Shown here: piece by piece, positions 10,563 to 22,832 of the stretch
How positions within the stretch are numbered: position 1 is the stretch's first letter
How the letters are laid out: each line of letters starts with the position of its first letter
Assembly (NCBI GenBank): GCA_905478855.1
Contig: CAJQKF010000079.1
Span: 21,563-85,562 of the forward strand
DNA from: an uncultured Gammaproteobacteria bacterium
GTDB lineage: Bacteria > Pseudomonadota > Gammaproteobacteria > Arenicellales > CAJQKF01
Reading direction: 5' to 3'
DNA length: 64,000 nucleotides
Notes under the pieces: model-generated
What the model was told of the DNA's origin: nothing
Database searches by the model: none
The model's input: the letters and a program-made list of their open reading frames with translations, nothing else
Translations under genes and position numbers: made by a program

Positions 10563-10895
10563 CTATTCGTCGCTTACAGTCACAGTAATGTGACAATTTC
10601 GTTTCATGATACTCGCCGCGCGACCTTTCGCTCTGGCTCGCCATCTTTTCATGGTCGGTCCTTCGTCAATCATTATTGCGGACACTCGAAGCTCATCAAT
10701 ATCGGCTCCATCATTGTGTTCCGCATTGGCGATGGCAGAATCCAACACTTTCTTAATATGTAAAGCAGCTTTTTTATCGCTGAATTCCAATAATTCTATT
10801 GCTTTAGCGACTGGAAGCTTACGAACCTGATCAGCCACCAACCGACACTTCTGTGGTGACAAACGAACGTATTTTGCTACGGCTGAAACTTGCAT
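10563..10895 (-). CDS. rplV: 50S ribosomal protein L22
   Basis: Lines the peptide exit tunnel with L4. The ATG at 10,895 gives 110 residues starting [20 protein letters not shown], matching E. coli L22 in length (110) and opening. A start 141 nt upstream would lie inside rpsS and is not supported. The tunnel hairpin segment [12 protein letters not shown] appears here as [20 protein letters not shown]. Placed between rpsS and rpsC. Confidence 0.97.
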   Translation of the reverse strand: MQVSAVAKYVRLSPQKCRLVADQVRKLPVAKAIELLEFSDKKAALHIKKVLDSAIANAEHNDGADIDELRVSAIMIDEGPTMKRWRARAKGRAASIMKRNCHITVTVSDE

Positions 10896-10905
10896 TATAT
10901 AAACC

Positions 10906-11181
10906 TCAGCGTTTCGATTTCTTATCCGCGATATGACCGCGGAAAGTTCTAGTTGGAGCAAATTCGCCCAATTTATGACCGACCATGTTCTCGGAAACCA
11001 GTATAGGCACATGTACTTTGCCGTTATGTACGGCAATCGTTAACCCCACGAATTCAGGCATAATCATTGATCGTCGCGACCAAGTTTTTACAGGTCGTCG
11101 AGATTTTTCTTCTTGTGCTTTCTGCACTTTTGCCCATAAGTGATGATCTACAAACGGGCCTTTCTTAATTGAACGAGGCAT
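10906..11181 (-). CDS. rpsS: 30S ribosomal protein S19
   Basis: Small-subunit head protein contacting A- and P-site tRNAs with S13. The 91-residue product starts [20 protein letters not shown] and has the signature [20 protein letters not shown] followed by [13 protein letters not shown]. coli S19 has 92 residues. It lies 2 nt after rplB and 10 nt before rplV, in canonical S10-operon order. Confidence 0.98.
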   Translation of the reverse strand: MPRSIKKGPFVDHHLWAKVQKAQEEKSRRPVKTWSRRSMIMPEFVGLTIAVHNGKVHVPILVSENMVGHKLGEFAPTRTFRGHIADKKSKR

Positions 11182-11183
11182 TA

Positions 11184-12008
11184 TTATTTCTTCCTTCTAC
11201 GAAGAATCATTGAATCGGTACGCTTATTAGAACGTGTGCGATGTCCCTTTGTTGGCACACCCCAAGGACTAACAGGGTGACGTCCACCGGAAGTTCGTCC
11301 TTCACCACCACCGTGCGGGTGATCAACTGGGTTCATGGCTACACCACGAACTGTAGGACGAATACCTCTCCAGCGTTTTGCGCCGGCTTTTCCAAGCTTA
11401 CGCAAACTATGCTCTTGATTACCAACTTCACCAATAGTTGCCCGACAAGACAACGGAACTTTACGTACTTCTCCGGAACGCATACGTAACATGGCAGTCG
11501 TACCTTCCTTACCTAAAAACTGAATAGAAGCGCCAGCTGAGCGAGCGAGTTGACCGCCTTTTCCTGGTTTCATTTCTACACAATGGATTACGGTACCAAC
11601 CGGTATTTTGCGAAGCGGTAGGCAATTGCCAACGGCGATCGGAGCAACTTCCCCGGAAATTACACTATCACCCGCCTTTGCTCGGCGAGGCGCGAGTATA
11701 TAACGCCGCTCGCCATCTGCATACAGCAAAAGTGCAATATGTGCACTTCTATTTGGATCATATTCCAAACGCTCGATTGTTGCTGGTATTCCATCCTTAT
11801 CTCGCTTGAAATCAATTAGCCGATAATGACGTTTATGTCCACCACCGCGATGACGAACAGTTATCCGACCTTTATTGTTTCTACCACTTGTTGCAATCTT
11901 GTGCTCAAGTAATGGTGCGTATGGTTTACCCTTATGTAGATCATGATCTACAACTTTCACCATGCCGCGACGTGCTGGTGATGTAGGTTTAGTTTTAACT
12001 AGTGCCAT
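11184..12008 (-). CDS. rplB: 50S ribosomal protein L2
   Basis: Highly conserved 23S rRNA-binding protein needed for subunit joining and peptidyl-transferase activity. The 274-residue product has [16 protein letters not shown] near the start and the signature [20 protein letters not shown] near residue 225, including the functionally important histidine of the PHGGG loop. E. coli L2 has 273 residues. It follows rplW by 34 nt. Confidence 0.98.
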   Translation of the reverse strand: MALVKTKPTSPARRGMVKVVDHDLHKGKPYAPLLEHKIATSGRNNKGRITVRHRGGGHKRHYRLIDFKRDKDGIPATIERLEYDPNRSAHIALLLYADGERRYILAPRRAKAGDSVISGEVAPIAVGNCLPLRKIPVGTVIHCVEMKPGKGGQLARSAGASIQFLGKEGTTAMLRMRSGEVRKVPLSCRATIGEVGNQEHSLRKLGKAGAKRWRGIRPTVRGVAMNPVDHPHGGGEGRTSGGRHPVSPWGVPTKGHRTRSNKRTDSMILRRRKK

Positions 12009-12042
12009 TCAAATTTACCTTTATACAGCGACTATTGTCGTG

Positions 12043-12342
12043 TTAAGCCCCGCCACCAATAAAATCGATGTCGTTGCCTTCTTTAAGCTTAACGTATGCC
12101 TTTTTCCAGTCTTTACGTTTTCCAGGTGTTCGGCCAAAACCTTTAGATTTCCCTCGAACATTAACTACCTGCACGCCTTCCACTTCAACCTCAAAAAGTT
12201 TCTCAACAGCCGCAGAAATTTCCATTTTTGTCGCCGTTTTATCCACCGCAAAAACAACCTGCCTATGTTTATCTGCCACGTTTGTGGTTTTTTCTGATAC
12301 ATGAGGGCGCAAAATAACTTGCATTAATCGTTCTTCATTCAC
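12043..12342 (-). CDS. rplW: 50S ribosomal protein L23
   Basis: Tunnel-exit protein that is the docking site for trigger factor and SRP. The 99-residue product starts MNEERLMQVILRPHVSEKTT and ends with the L23 signature RTPGKRKDWKKAYVKLKEG. E. coli L23 has 100 residues. Its start overlaps the rplD stop by 4 nt (ATGA), typical of coupled translation in the S10 operon. Confidence 0.97.
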   Translation of the reverse strand: MNEERLMQVILRPHVSEKTTNVADKHRQVVFAVDKTATKMEISAAVEKLFEVEVEGVQVVNVRGKSKGFGRTPGKRKDWKKAYVKLKEGNDIDFIGGGA

Positions 12343-12959
12343 GACAAACTCTCCTCAATTTTTTTCAAAGCAGAAGCCGTCACAAAAACGTTCTGATGCT
12401 GAATGAGATTAAGTGGATTAACTTCACCGGCTTCTATTACTTCAATACGGTATAAATTGCGCGAAGCCAGCTGCAGATTACGGCTTTCACCATCTACGAT
12501 TATCAGCACATCACTAATTCCAGCAGCTCTCAACTGATCAGCTAGCATTTTGGTCTTAGCTTCTGGCAAATCGACGCTGTCAACTACCTTCAGTCTCTCA
12601 GCCCTAATAAGCTCGGATAAGATAGAACGTATTGCGCCGCGATACATTTTGCGGTTCACTTTTTGCTCGTAGCTTCGAGTCGAAGAAGGGAAAGTAGCAC
12701 CACCACCACGAAATATCGGGCTTCTGATTGTACCCGCTCGGGCACGACCAGTTCCTTTCTGTCGCCAAGGTTTACTTCCGCCACCAGATACCGCTGACCT
12801 ATTTTTCTGGGCGCTTGTTCCTGAACGAGCTGCGGACATAAATGCGGTAACAACCTGATGAATAAGCGGCTGCTTATAATCCGTCGCAAATACCGAGTCA
12901 TTTAGCTCGACCGTACCAGCAGTACTACTGCCGGATAAATTGTTTATATTAAGTTGCAC
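12339..12959 (-). CDS. rplD: 50S ribosomal protein L4
   Basis: Tunnel-lining protein that in E. coli also autoregulates the S10 operon. The 206-residue product has the loop segment GGGSKPWRQKGTGRARAGTI around residues 60-80 and ends with LIQHQNVFVTASALKKIEE. E. coli L4 has 201 residues. Because rpsJ here follows tuf closely (57 nt), there is no room for the long E. coli-type S10 leader that L4 controls, so autoregulation probably differs. Confidence 0.97.
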   Translation of the reverse strand: MQLNINNLSGSSTAGTVELNDSVFATDYKQPLIHQVVTAFMSAARSGTSAQKNRSAVSGGGSKPWRQKGTGRARAGTIRSPIFRGGGATFPSSTRSYEQKVNRKMYRGAIRSILSELIRAERLKVVDSVDLPEAKTKMLADQLRAAGISDVLIIVDGESRNLQLASRNLYRIEVIEAGEVNPLNLIQHQNVFVTASALKKIEESLS

Positions 12960-12986
12960 GATTGAATCTCTCTATTCTAACCAGCT

Positions 12987-13625
12987 TCATCTTTTTACTG
13001 ATGGTGTAACCACAACATCGAGTCCTTTAGGTCCCGGCACTGATCCTCGAATAAGGAGCAGGTTACGCTCGGCATCTACCCTTACCACTTCCAAATTTTG
13101 TTGAGTAGCAGGCTTGTTTCCCATTTGGCCAGCCATCTTTTTACCTGGAAAAACTCGACCAGGATCTTGGTTCTGCCCAATAGAGCCAGGTTTACGGTGA
13201 GCCTTAGAGTTACCGTGGGTAGCTCGCCCTCCTTTAAAACCATGGCGACGCATAACACCGGAGAAGCCGCGGCCTTTTACCACACCCTGAACATCAACAC
13301 TATCTTTTTCGGCAAAAATGTTCACATCAACCTGCTCACCTTCTTTAACAGCCTCTAACGCTTCCGCAGTTACTCGAAACTCCCAAAGTCCGCAGCCTGG
13401 CTCAACCTCAGCCTTAGCGTAGTGCCCTTTCATTGATGCTGTAACACGATTCGGCTTACGACTACCTGTTGTCACTTGAACAGCGCTATAACCATCGCTA
13501 CTTACGCTCTTTAGTTGCGTAATGCGGTTAGGTGTTGCATCGATAACCGTTACGGGAACGGACACGCCGTCTTCAGTAAAGATACGCGTCATCCCAATTT
13601 TCTTTCCGATTATTCCCAAACTCAT
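12987..13625 (-). CDS. rplC: 50S ribosomal protein L3
   Basis: Early-assembly large-subunit protein reaching to the peptidyl-transferase centre. The 212-residue product starts [20 protein letters not shown] and carries the signature [19 protein letters not shown], then [20 protein letters not shown]. The glutamine in GQNQDPGRV is the residue methylated by PrmB in E. coli. E. coli L3 is 209 residues. It follows rpsJ by 22 nt. Confidence 0.98.
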   Translation of the reverse strand: MSLGIIGKKIGMTRIFTEDGVSVPVTVIDATPNRITQLKSVSSDGYSAVQVTTGSRKPNRVTASMKGHYAKAEVEPGCGLWEFRVTAEALEAVKEGEQVDVNIFAEKDSVDVQGVVKGRGFSGVMRRHGFKGGRATHGNSKAHRKPGSIGQNQDPGRVFPGKKMAGQMGNKPATQQNLEVVRVDAERNLLLIRGSVPGPKGLDVVVTPSVKR

Positions 13626-13647
13626 GATAATTGACCTTTATTCAAAT

Positions 13648-13965
13648 TCAGCTCAGTTTGATCTCAACATCGACTCCAGCCGCGAGATCTAACTTCATCA
13701 ACGCGTCTACTGTCTTATCAGTCGGCTCTACGATATCCATAATTCGCTTATGCGTTCGGATTTCAAACTGATCGCGCGCGGTTTTATATTTATGCGGTGA
13801 TCGCAATAAATCGTATCGCTCTTTTTTAACAGGCAACGGAATCGGTCCACGAACAATTGCACCAGTTCGACGAGCAGTTTGCACGATTTCAGACGCAGAA
13901 CGATCAATCATCTTGTGATCAAATGCTTTGAGCCGAATACGTATTTTTTGACTATTTACCTTCAC
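13648..13965 (-). CDS. rpsJ: 30S ribosomal protein S10
   Basis: Small-subunit head protein that also partners NusB in antitermination and binds NusG/NusE contacts. The product is 105 residues starting at a GTG codon, (M)[18 protein letters not shown], with the signature [21 protein letters not shown]. coli S10 has 103 residues. The gene starts 57 nt after the tuf stop, so the str and S10 clusters are probably co-transcribed. Confidence 0.97.
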   Translation of the reverse strand: MKVNSQKIRIRLKAFDHKMIDRSASEIVQTARRTGAIVRGPIPLPVKKERYDLLRSPHKYKTARDQFEIRTHKRIMDIVEPTDKTVDALMKLDLAAGVDVEIKLS

Positions 13966-14022
13966 TTTGAACTTTTCTCGCGTTATCTGTTAGACGCTAA
14001 TAAGTAGATTAAGAACTACTCA

Positions 14023-15213
14023 TTACTCGATAATTTTGGCTACTACACCAGCCCCAACGGTACGGCCACCTTCGCGTATTGCGAATCGTAGACCATCTTC
14101 CATTGCGATCGGTGCAATTAACTTCACTTCAATATGGACGTTATCACCAGGCATGACCATCTCAATACCTTCCGGCAATTGACATGCACCTGTTACATCC
14201 GTTGTTCGAAAATAAAACTGCGGTCGATAATTATCAAAAAATGGCGTATGACGTCCACCTTCTTCCTTACTCAACACATAAACCTCAGCTTCAAAATGTG
14301 TATGAGGAGTAATCGAACCCGGCTTCGCCAAGACCTGACCTCGCTCTACATCATCTCGTTTTGTGCCGCGCAATAATGCGCCAATATTGTCCCCTGCCTG
14401 ACCTTCATCAAGCAACTTGCGAAACATCTCAACTCCAGTACAGGTAGTCTTCGTGGTATCACGAATACCAATAATCGCAATCTCATCTCCAACTTTGATA
14501 ATACCACGCTCTACACGACCTGTTACCACTGTGCCGCGACCCGATATTGAAAACACATCCTCAACCGGCATCAGAAAATCTCCATCCACCGCACGCTCTG
14601 GCTCTGGAATAAATGAATCCAGCGCTGCCGCTAACTCGATGATCGCGCCTTCACCCATTTCACTCGTATCACCTTCCAAGGCTTTTAATGCACTACCTTT
14701 AATTATCGGTGTGTCATCTCCTGGAAAATCATATTTGTCCAACAGTTCTCGAACTTCCATTTCAACCAACTCAAGCAGCTCTTCGTCATCAACCATATCG
14801 CATTTATTCAAAAATACAACAATGTACGGAACCCCTACCTGACGCGCTAACAGTATGTGCTCTCGGGTCTGAGGCATCGGACCATCTGCCGCCGAACATA
14901 CTAAAATAGCTCCGTCCATCTGCGCCGCACCTGTGATCATGTTCTTTACATAATCCGCATGGCCCGGGCAATCAACGTGCGCATAGTGACGCGCTTCTGT
15001 TTCGTACTCAACATGTGCCGTCGCAATCGTAATACCACGCTCTCGCTCTTCAGGGGCATTATCAATCTGATCAAAAGCCTTTACTTCGCCGCCATACTTC
15101 AACGACAAAACCTTTGTCATCGCCGCGGTTAACGTCGTCTTACCATGATCAACATGTCCGATCGTACCTACATTTACATGGGGCTTCGAACGATTAAACT
15201 TTTCCTTAGACAC
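14023..15213 (-). CDS. tuf: Elongation factor Tu, copy 1 (str cluster)
   Basis: GTPase that delivers aminoacyl-tRNA to the ribosome. I use the GTG at 15,213, giving 396 residues beginning (M)[18 protein letters not shown]; the same GTG is used by the second copy and is preceded by AGAGGTG. G1 GHVDHGKT, G3 DCPGHADY and G4 NKCD are intact. It lies 43 nt after fusA. It differs from the copy at 30,570-31,760 at only six residues, four of them clustered in [14 protein letters not shown] versus [14 protein letters not shown]. Confidence 0.98.
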   Translation of the reverse strand: MSKEKFNRSKPHVNVGTIGHVDHGKTTLTAAMTKVLSLKYGGEVKAFDQIDNAPEERERGITIATAHVEYETEARHYAHVDCPGHADYVKNMITGAAQMDGAILVCSAADGPMPQTREHILLARQVGVPYIVVFLNKCDMVDDEELLELVEMEVRELLDKYDFPGDDTPIIKGSALKALEGDTSEMGEGAIIELAAALDSFIPEPERAVDGDFLMPVEDVFSISGRGTVVTGRVERGIIKVGDEIAIIGIRDTTKTTCTGVEMFRKLLDEGQAGDNIGALLRGTKRDDVERGQVLAKPGSITPHTHFEAEVYVLSKEEGGRHTPFFDNYRPQFYFRTTDVTGACQLPEGIEMVMPGDNVHIEVKLIAPIAMEDGLRFAIREGGRTVGAGVVAKIIE

Positions 15214-15256
15214 TGAATAACACCTCTTAAAATTCAATAAATCTGATTATTTTGCT

Positions 15257-17353
15257 TCAACTTGCCTTTTTCATGACAACTTCAACAACATTGTTTGGGG
15301 CTGGAGCATACTTTGAAAAACTCATTGTATAAGTTGCTCTGCCCTGGGTTGCCGACCGTAACGACGTCGCATACCCGAACATTTCTGCTAAAGGCACTTC
15401 TGCCTTTATAATTTTTCCTGAAGGCGCTTCTTCCATGGCTAGAATCACGCCTCGCCTTGAGCTGACATCACCGGTAACATTACCCATGTAATCCTCCGGA
15501 GTTACAATCTCAACCTCCATAACCGGCTCAAGAAGCATTGCACCGGCCCGTCGACTACCGTCTCTAAAAGCCTGAATAGCGGCAGCCCTGAACGCATGCT
15601 CAGATGAATCGACATCATGATATGAACCGTCATAAAGTGCTACTTTCACATCAACTACCGGATAACCAGCAACAACACCAGCCTCTAGTGCTTGTCGTAC
15701 TCCTTTCTCAACAGCTGGAATATACTCGCGCGGAACTGCACCGCCTTTAATTTCATCTGCAAACTCAAAACCAGCGCCAATTTCGTTGGGTTCAATACGT
15801 AAATGCACATGTCCAAATTGCCCTCTGCCACCAGTCTGTTTTGCATACTTACATTCCTGGGTGACAGCTTTATCAATAGTTTCGCGGTAAGCAACCTGTG
15901 GCTTTCCTACATTACAATCAACGCTAAATTCACGCTTAAGTCGATCAATAATAATATCGAGATGCAATTCACCCATACCAGATATAATGGTTTGAGCCGA
16001 TTCTTCATCGGTACGAACATGGAAACTAGGATCTTCTTGTGCAAGCTTCTGCAACGCCACTCCAAGTTTCTCTTGATCTACCTTTGTTCTTGGCTCTACG
16101 GCCTGAGCAATAACAGGCTCTGGGAATTCCATACGCTCCAACGTGATAACATTATTGACATCACATAACGTATCGCCGGTTGTTATATTTTTTAAACCAA
16201 CCGCAGCAGCAATGTCACCTGCTCTAACCTCTTTCAGTTCGGCACGGTCATTTGCATGCATTTGGAGTATTCGACCAATCCGTTCTTTTTTCCCTTTAAT
16301 CGGATTATAAACACTGTCGCCAGCCTTCAAAACCCCGGAATAAACCCGAAAAAACACAAGCTGGCCCACGAATGAATCCGTCATTATTTTGAAGCCAAGC
16401 GCTGAAAACGGCTCATCGTCACTAGATAACCTGACTGCTTCGGTTTCTCCATCCTCAAGAAGCCCAGTTATTGCGGGAACATCTGTTGGACAAGGCATGA
16501 AATCAACGACTGCGTCTAACATAGCTTGTACGCCTTTATTTTTAAAGGCACTGCCGAGAAACACTGGAACAACTTCGTTAGCTATAGTTAGCTTCCGAAT
16601 AGAATCCTTCAACTCATCAATGGAAAGAACACCTTCATTAAGGTATTTTTCCATTAAGAGTTCACTAGATTCCGCTACCGACTCAACCAATTGCTCACGG
16701 TATTTACCAGCTAGTTCGACAAGCTCTTCGGGAACCGGTCTAGCATCGTACTTTAAACCCTTAGAATCATCATCCCAATAGATTGCCTGCATTGATACAA
16801 GGTCAACGACCCCTTCAAACCCATCCTCCGCACCAATAGGCACTTGCATCACTAACGGATTTGCACCCAGCCTACTTCTTATCTGTTCAACCACCCGGAA
16901 GAAATCAGCTCCTGTGCGATCCATCTTATTAATGAAGGCCATACGAGGGACTGCGTACTTGTCCGCCTGACGCCAAACCGTCTCAGATTGAGGCTCGACT
17001 CCACCAACAGCACAAAAAACTGCACACGCACCATCCAGAACTCTGAGACTACGCTCAACCTCTATAGTGAAGTCGACATGCCCAGGAGTATCGATAATGT
17101 TTATTCTATGCTCTTCACGTTGACCATCCATGCCACTCCAAAAACAAGTTGTAGCCGCTGAAGTAATGGTAATACCACGCTCTTGCTCTTGAGCCATCCA
17201 GTCCATGGTTGCTGCACCATCGTGCACCTCACCCATTTTGTGTGAGGTGCCTGTATAGTAAAGAATTCTCTCAGTCGTAGTCGTCTTACCGGCATCAATA
17301 TGAGCCATGATGCCAATATTCCGATAATGAGTGAGTGGAGTCTTGCGAGACAC
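15257..17353 (-). CDS. fusA: Elongation factor G
   Basis: Translocation GTPase. The 698-residue product starts [20 protein letters not shown]; the P loop AHIDAGKT is at residues 17-24, followed by DTPGHVDF and NKMD. Domain IV shows [18 protein letters not shown], and the C terminus carries [20 protein letters not shown]. coli EF-G is 704 residues. Third gene of the str cluster, 29 nt after rpsG. Only one fusA copy is present in the window. Confidence 0.98.
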   Translation of the reverse strand: MSRKTPLTHYRNIGIMAHIDAGKTTTTERILYYTGTSHKMGEVHDGAATMDWMAQEQERGITITSAATTCFWSGMDGQREEHRINIIDTPGHVDFTIEVERSLRVLDGACAVFCAVGGVEPQSETVWRQADKYAVPRMAFINKMDRTGADFFRVVEQIRSRLGANPLVMQVPIGAEDGFEGVVDLVSMQAIYWDDDSKGLKYDARPVPEELVELAGKYREQLVESVAESSELLMEKYLNEGVLSIDELKDSIRKLTIANEVVPVFLGSAFKNKGVQAMLDAVVDFMPCPTDVPAITGLLEDGETEAVRLSSDDEPFSALGFKIMTDSFVGQLVFFRVYSGVLKAGDSVYNPIKGKKERIGRILQMHANDRAELKEVRAGDIAAAVGLKNITTGDTLCDVNNVITLERMEFPEPVIAQAVEPRTKVDQEKLGVALQKLAQEDPSFHVRTDEESAQTIISGMGELHLDIIIDRLKREFSVDCNVGKPQVAYRETIDKAVTQECKYAKQTGGRGQFGHVHLRIEPNEIGAGFEFADEIKGGAVPREYIPAVEKGVRQALEAGVVAGYPVVDVKVALYDGSYHDVDSSEHAFRAAAIQAFRDGSRRAGAMLLEPVMEVEIVTPEDYMGNVTGDVSSRRGVILAMEEAPSGKIIKAEVPLAEMFGYATSLRSATQGRATYTMSFSKYAPAPNNVVEVVMKKAS

Positions 17354-17382
17354 GGTATTAAGCCTAGTGAAAGTCTTTGAAT

Positions 17383-17853
17383 TTAGAAACGATAATGAGA
17401 AAATGCTTTATTCGCTTCAGCCATCCGGTGAGTCTCCTCTTTCTTACGAGCAGCACCCCCGCGGTTCTCAGAAGCGTCCATTAACTCACCAGCCAACCTG
17501 GCTGACATGGATTTCTCACTACGCTTTCGAGCAGAATCAACCACCCAACGCATAGCTAACGCAGCACGTCTAGACGGCCTAACTTCTACAGGCACTTGAT
17601 AGGTAGCGCCGCCTACTCGACGACTTTTAACCTCGACGACCGGGCTAACCGACTCTAACGCAGAACCAAAAACCTCAAGAGGTTCGGCTTTACCACGCTC
17701 TACAATAATATCTAACGCATCATACAAAATGCTTTCCGCAATGGATTTTTTTCCATCTCGCATTAATACGTTTACAAATTTAGCAACTGTCTGATTGTGA
17801 AACTTAGGATCAGGCAGTATTTCACGTTTAGGTACTTCTCTTCTTCTTGGCAT
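17383..17853 (-). CDS. rpsG: 30S ribosomal protein S7
   Basis: 16S rRNA-binding protein that nucleates the head; in E. coli it represses the str operon by binding the rpsL-rpsG intercistronic mRNA. The 156-residue product starts [20 protein letters not shown] and has [20 protein letters not shown] and the C-terminal TGIG-region equivalent [20 protein letters not shown]. It is short-form S7, as in most bacteria. A long 189-nt gap with several hairpins separates it from rpsL. Confidence 0.98.
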   Translation of the reverse strand: MPRRREVPKREILPDPKFHNQTVAKFVNVLMRDGKKSIAESILYDALDIIVERGKAEPLEVFGSALESVSPVVEVKSRRVGGATYQVPVEVRPSRRAALAMRWVVDSARKRSEKSMSARLAGELMDASENRGGAARKKEETHRMAEANKAFSHYRF

Positions 17854-18042
17854 TACACCAGTCCGTTTATCTGGAATATTTTAGTTAACCACGGAAAAAT
17901 CTCCGTGATCTACACATAGCAAATCACCGATCAAACAAACTCGCAGAAACGAGCTTGCCAGACGGCAATTCGCACGCTGACTAATCAGCAAAAATTATTG
18001 CACTAGCCGACCCACTGTTAAGTTAGGGCGGGTAAAATCCAA
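17854..18042 (-). promoter_or_regulatory. rpsL-rpsG spacer with hairpins, candidate S7 target
   Basis: This 189-nt spacer is long for the cluster. It holds three small inverted repeats: CACGGA/TCCGTG at 17,890-17,907, TTGCC/GGCAA at 17,955-17,968 and GCTGA/TCAGC at 17,976-17,989. In E. coli the S7 repressor binds the equivalent spacer. That this stretch has the same role is inference from position; I did not match the S7 consensus structure. Confidence 0.4.
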
Positions 18043-18417
18043 CTAGGATTTTGGTTTTTTAGCTCCGTACTTAGAACGACCTTGTCTTCGTTCTGCGACG
18101 CCTGAAGTATCCAGAGCGCCTCGCACAGTGTGGTATCGAACACCAGGTAAATCTTTTACACGTCCGCCACGTATCAGCACTACAGAGTGCTCCTGCAGAT
18201 TGTGGCCTTCACCACCAATATACGTTGAAACTTCAAAACCATTGGTCAAACGAACCCTGGCAACCTTCCTCAACGCGGAATTTGGTTTCTTAGGTGTTGT
18301 GGTGTACACACGGGTACAAACCCCTCGTTTTTGTGGACATGCCTCTAATGCAGGCACATTCGATTTAACGATTTGTTTGATTCTTGGCTTTCTAACTAAT
18401 TGATTGATTGTAGGCAT
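18043..18417 (-). CDS. rpsL: 30S ribosomal protein S12
   Basis: Decoding-centre protein. The ATG at 18,417 gives 124 residues, the E. coli length, starting [20 protein letters not shown]; a start 45 nt upstream lies within the promoter leader and is not used. Both streptomycin-resistance hot spots are wild type: lysines in [13 protein letters not shown] and in [11 protein letters not shown]. It is the first gene after the promoter at about 18,465-18,500. Confidence 0.98.
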   Translation of the reverse strand: MPTINQLVRKPRIKQIVKSNVPALEACPQKRGVCTRVYTTTPKKPNSALRKVARVRLTNGFEVSTYIGGEGHNLQEHSVVLIRGGRVKDLPGVRYHTVRGALDTSGVAERRQGRSKYGAKKPKS

Positions 18418-18464
18418 TATTGTAAAAAATCGCTGTATTCTAAAAATTCGGCTCAGCTGCAAAG

Positions 18465-18500
18465 GGCGGCGATTCTATGCTTGATACCGATAGTTGTCAA
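18465..18500 (-). promoter_or_regulatory. Strong sigma-70 promoter of the str cluster
   Basis: On the minus strand TTGACA (18,500-18,495) and TAGAAT (18,477-18,472) are separated by exactly 17 nt. The bases after the -10 box are CGCCGCCC, the GC-rich discriminator typical of stringently controlled rRNA and ribosomal-protein promoters. The start of transcription would be about 18,465, giving a leader of about 48 nt before rpsL. Confidence 0.85.
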
Positions 18501-18507
18501 GATTAAT

Positions 18508-18532
18508 GTGACCCTGATTTAATCAGAGCCAC
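18508..18532 (-). terminator. Hairpin terminator after rpoC
   Basis: Minus-strand stem of 11 pairs, GTGGCTCTGAT with ATCAGGGTCAC (two G-T wobbles), loop TAA. The sequence after it is ATTAATCTTG, only weakly T-rich, so termination may be partial. It sits 14 nt past the rpoC stop codon and just before the str promoter. Confidence 0.6.
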
Positions 18533-18546
18533 ATCGCTGTTTGTCC

Positions 18547-21500
18547 TTATGCAGACGCCGCTTCATCGGTTTCGTCAACAACACTCGCTTCATCACCAAT
18601 AATTGATGATCCGAGAAGCTCCTCGAGTTCATCTGTTTGGTTTACAGCGGAATTTTTGCGACGTTTACGTTCTTCATGATAGGCAAGTCCGGTACCTGCA
18701 GGTATCAATCTACCCACAATCACGTTTTCTTTAAGCCCACGCAATGTATCACGTTTACCTTTTATACATGCTTCGGTCAATACACGAGTAGTTTCCTGAA
18801 AGGACGCGGCGGAAATAAATGAATCAGTAGTCAATGATGCTTTAGTAATACCTAGCAGCACTGGTGTGTATTCAATTAAATCTTCATCACGCTCCATCAA
18901 ACGCTCGTTCTCTTCCAGAACAGTAGAGCGGTCAAGCTGATCCCCTGGGAGCAACCTCGAACCACCTGGATTCTCAATACGCACTTTTCGAAGCATCTGT
19001 CGGACTATCACTTCGATATGCTTATCGTTAATCTTTACGCCCTGAAGTCTATACACTTCTTGCACTTCTTGAACGATGTAATTACACAGTTCGTCCACAC
19101 CCAATAGCGCCAATATATCTTCGGCAATCATTGGACCATCAACAATAACCTCACCTCGTTCTACACTCTCTCCCTCAAATACATTGATATGCCGTATTTT
19201 TGGAATCAAATGCTCAATTGATGATCCATCAAGTGCTGTAATTACGAGTCTTTGCTTACCCTTAGTTTCCTTACCAAAAGAAATAACTCCAGACATACCT
19301 GCAAGAATCGCAGGTTCTTTAGACTTTCGTGCCTCAAAAAGCTCTGCTACACGAGGCAAACCACCGGTAATATCTCGAGTCTTGGAGGACTCTTGCGGAA
19401 TTTTAGCAATAATATCACCGGATGCTATTTCCTGACCGTCGCTCACGACAATTGTAGCTCCAGCAGGGATCTGATATCGAATAGGCATGTCAGTCCCAGG
19501 AATCATCGCAGGATTACCTTCAGGATCAAGAACACTCACTGTAGGCTTGACATCAGCCGCGCTACCACGACGTTGACGGGTATCCAGGACCAACATCGTA
19601 GACTGACCTGTTATCTCATCAACTTGCTGAGTAATACTTACTCCCTCGATCATATCGGCGACTTGAATCTTACCCGCTCCCTCAGTAACCACTGGATGCG
19701 TATGCGGATCCCATTGTGCAACCATTTGACCCGATGTAACAGCATCGCCATCGTTAACCGTAATAAGGGCGCCATATGGCATCTTGTAACGTTCCCGATC
19801 GACACCGTGCACATCCTGAATAACTAGCTCACCCGATCGCGATACAGCGATATGATGATTATCCTTATTTCGAACCGTTTTTATGCGATTGAATGTTACC
19901 GTACCGGTATTTCGGACTTCTACGTTGCTTATAGCGGCCGCACGTGATGCTGCACCACCAATATGGAAGGTACGCATAGTTAACTGCGTTCCAGGCTCAC
20001 CAATACTCTGAGCCGCGATAACGCCTACCGCCTCTCCTTTGTTAACTAAGTGCCCACGTCCAAGATCACGTCCATAACAAGCCGCACAAATACCGTATCG
20101 AGTTGCGCACGTTACTGGCGAACGAACAAATACTGTATTTATGTTATTGGTCTCAATAATTTCAATTTCTTTTTCTTCGATCATTGAGCCGGAAGCGATC
20201 AAGATAGATTCATCGACTGGACTTATAACATCATTAACCAGAACACGACCTAGAATCCTATCATGCAGAGGGATAACTACATCGCCACCTTGAACAATTG
20301 CTTCTCGCTCTGTTCCTTGATCCGTGCCACAGTCATCTTCCGTAACAACAAGATCCTGACAAACGTCAACCAAACGACGCGTTAGATAGCCGGAGTTTGC
20401 AGTTTTTAATGCCGTATCAGCTAGACCCTTACGAGCACCATGAGTGGATATAAAGTACTGCAGTACATTCAGACCTTCACGAAAATTAGCCGTAATTGGC
20501 GTTTCAATAATGGACCCATCCGGTTTAGCCATCAATCCACGCATACCCGCTAATTGACGAATTTGCGCGTGACTACCACGAGCCCCAGAATCCGCCATCA
20601 TATAGATGGAGTTGAATGACTCCTGGGCAACTCTTTCACCCTGAGCATTTTCGACTTCATCCGTTTTCAGTTGATCCATCATAGAATTAGCAATTGAATC
20701 ACTCGCATGCGTCCAGATATCTACAACCTTATTATATCGCTCTCCGTCAGTTAACAGACCAGAACCATACTGCGTCTGAATAGTTTTAACTTCATTTTCG
20801 GCAGCCTGCAAAGTACTAGCCTTAGTATCCGGAATTTGCATATCGTTGACACCAATGGAAACGCCTGATCGCGCCGCCATTGAGAAACCGGTATACATCA
20901 GCTGGTCGGCAAAAATTACCGTTTCCTTAAGCCCAACATTTCGGTAACAACTGTTTATAACAGCCGATATAGCCTTCTTAGACATGACTCGGTTGAGTTC
21001 TGCAAACGGCATACCTTTCGGCAAGATTCGAGATAACAGAGCGCGGCCAACAGTCGTTTCCTTCAATTCAATATTAGCAATGAGCTCACCGTCATCATTA
21101 CGACTAAACTCTTCAATTCTAGCCCTAATTTTGGCATGAATATCAACACTGCCACTCTCGTACGCACGATTAACCTCATCAACATCAGAAAAAACCATGG
21201 CTTCTCCCTTTACATTGATTTTCTCACGAGTCATGTAGTACAAACCCAGAACAATATCCTGAGACGGCACGATAATCGGCTCACCATTCGCTGGCGACAA
21301 AATGTTATTCGATGACATCATTAGCGATCGAGCTTCTAATTGTGCCTCGATTGCTAACGGTACATGTACCGCCATCTGATCACCGTCAAAGTCAGCATTA
21401 TACGGGGTACATACAAGCGGGTGCAGCTGAATCGCTTTACCCTCAACCAATACAGGTTCAAAGGCTTGTATACCCAATCGATGCAAAGTTGGTGCACGAT

Positions 21501-22773
21501 TCAGCAACACAGGGTGTTCCCGAATCACTTCTTCAAGAATATCCCAAACCACAGGCTCTTCACTCTCGACCATCTTTTTGGCTTGCTTAATCGTAGTCGA
21601 AAGTCCACGTAATTCAAGCTTGCTAAAAATAAACGGCTTAAATAGCTCAAGTGCCATTTTCTTAGGAATGCCACACTGATGCAGTTTCAGAGTAGGACCG
21701 ACAACGATTACTGAACGACCGGAATAATCGACTCGTTTACCAAGTAAATTTTGACGGAATCGGCCTTGCTTACCCTTAATCATATCCGCTAAGGATTTCA
21801 ATTGGCGTTTATTCGGCCCTGTTACAGCCTTTCCACGCCGACCATTATCGAGTAACGCATCACACGCTTCCTGAAGCATACGCTTTTCATTGCGTACAAT
21901 AATATCCGGTGCATTTAGATCAAGTAGTCGACGGAGTCGGTTGTTTCGATTAATTACACGTCGATATAAATCATTTAAGTCCGATGTAGCAAAACGCCCA
22001 CCGTCCAACGGCACCAATGGCCGCAGATCAGGAGGGAGAACCGGCATAACATCCAATACCATCCATTCCGGCTTATTACCCGAATGAATAAACGCTTCAA
22101 TTACTCTAAGACGTTTGGTCAATTTCTTGCGCTTGGTATCCGAGTTGGTGGCTGCCAACTCTTCTCGCAGCTCCATAGCTATTTCATCAAGCTGCAGTTC
22201 TTTCAGCAGGTCTTTAACTGCTTCTGCGCCCATACGCGCATCAAATTCAGCACCAAACTGCTCTATAGCTTCGAAATAACCATCCTCTGTAAGAAGCGCT
22301 CCTTCCTCAAGAGTGGTCATACCGGGATTGATAACCACATAAGCCTCAAAATACAGAACACGTTCTATTTCGCGAACAGTCATGTCCAGCATTAAACCGA
22401 GCCGAGACGGTAAGGACTTTAGGAACCAGATATGTGCAACAGGACTGGCTAGTTCAATATGACCCATTCGTTCACGGCGCACCTTGGACAACGTCACTTC
22501 GACGCCACACTTTTCACAAATAACACCACGGTGCTTCAAACGTTTGTATTTACCGCATAAACATTCGTAATCACTAACCGGGCCAAATAGCTTTGCGCAA
22601 AACAAACCATCGCGTTCTGGCTTAAATGTCCGATAATTAATTGTTTCCGGCTTCTTAACCTCACCATAGGACCACGAGCGAATTTTCTCGGGGGAAGCAA
22701 TACCAATACTTATAGAATCAAAGTCCTGTTCGGCATCTGTCTTGCGATTATAAAGACTAAATAAATCTCTCAT
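18547..22773 (-). CDS. rpoC: RNA polymerase beta' subunit
   Basis: Catalytic subunit of RNA polymerase. The 1408-residue product (E. coli 1407) starts [20 protein letters not shown]. The N-terminal zinc site is formed by Cys71, Cys73, Cys86 and Cys89. The catalytic magnesium motif NADFDGD is at residues 459-465. The bridge helix and trigger-loop region ([28 protein letters not shown]) follow at about residues 915-945. A second zinc site lies in [19 protein letters not shown]. It starts 60 nt after rpoB. Confidence 0.99.
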   Translation of the reverse strand: MRDLFSLYNRKTDAEQDFDSISIGIASPEKIRSWSYGEVKKPETINYRTFKPERDGLFCAKLFGPVSDYECLCGKYKRLKHRGVICEKCGVEVTLSKVRRERMGHIELASPVAHIWFLKSLPSRLGLMLDMTVREIERVLYFEAYVVINPGMTTLEEGALLTEDGYFEAIEQFGAEFDARMGAEAVKDLLKELQLDEIAMELREELAATNSDTKRKKLTKRLRVIEAFIHSGNKPEWMVLDVMPVLPPDLRPLVPLDGGRFATSDLNDLYRRVINRNNRLRRLLDLNAPDIIVRNEKRMLQEACDALLDNGRRGKAVTGPNKRQLKSLADMIKGKQGRFRQNLLGKRVDYSGRSVIVVGPTLKLHQCGIPKKMALELFKPFIFSKLELRGLSTTIKQAKKMVESEEPVVWDILEEVIREHPVLLNRAPTLHRLGIQAFEPVLVEGKAIQLHPLVCTPYNADFDGDQMAVHVPLAIEAQLEARSLMMSSNNILSPANGEPIIVPSQDIVLGLYYMTREKINVKGEAMVFSDVDEVNRAYESGSVDIHAKIRARIEEFSRNDDGELIANIELKETTVGRALLSRILPKGMPFAELNRVMSKKAISAVINSCYRNVGLKETVIFADQLMYTGFSMAARSGVSIGVNDMQIPDTKASTLQAAENEVKTIQTQYGSGLLTDGERYNKVVDIWTHASDSIANSMMDQLKTDEVENAQGERVAQESFNSIYMMADSGARGSHAQIRQLAGMRGLMAKPDGSIIETPITANFREGLNVLQYFISTHGARKGLADTALKTANSGYLTRRLVDVCQDLVVTEDDCGTDQGTEREAIVQGGDVVIPLHDRILGRVLVNDVISPVDESILIASGSMIEEKEIEIIETNNINTVFVRSPVTCATRYGICAACYGRDLGRGHLVNKGEAVGVIAAQSIGEPGTQLTMRTFHIGGAASRAAAISNVEVRNTGTVTFNRIKTVRNKDNHHIAVSRSGELVIQDVHGVDRERYKMPYGALITVNDGDAVTSGQMVAQWDPHTHPVVTEGAGKIQVADMIEGVSITQQVDEITGQSTMLVLDTRQRRGSAADVKPTVSVLDPEGNPAMIPGTDMPIRYQIPAGATIVVSDGQEIASGDIIAKIPQESSKTRDITGGLPRVAELFEARKSKEPAILAGMSGVISFGKETKGKQRLVITALDGSSIEHLIPKIRHINVFEGESVERGEVIVDGPMIAEDILALLGVDELCNYIVQEVQEVYRLQGVKINDKHIEVIVRQMLRKVRIENPGGSRLLPGDQLDRSTVLEENERLMERDEDLIEYTPVLLGITKASLTTDSFISAASFQETTRVLTEACIKGKRDTLRGLKENVIVGRLIPAGTGLAYHEERKRRKNSAVNQTDELEELLGSSIIGDEASVVDETDEAASA

Positions 22774-22832
22774 TTGTTAACCTCATGCAGGTTGATTAGT
22801 TCGTATGATTTAATAAAAAGATTGAGAATCAA

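Noticed and set aside
9874..10644. Longer start for rpsC 99 nt upstream
   Set aside because: The extension lies inside rplV and is not conserved; S3 always begins MGQKVHPN.
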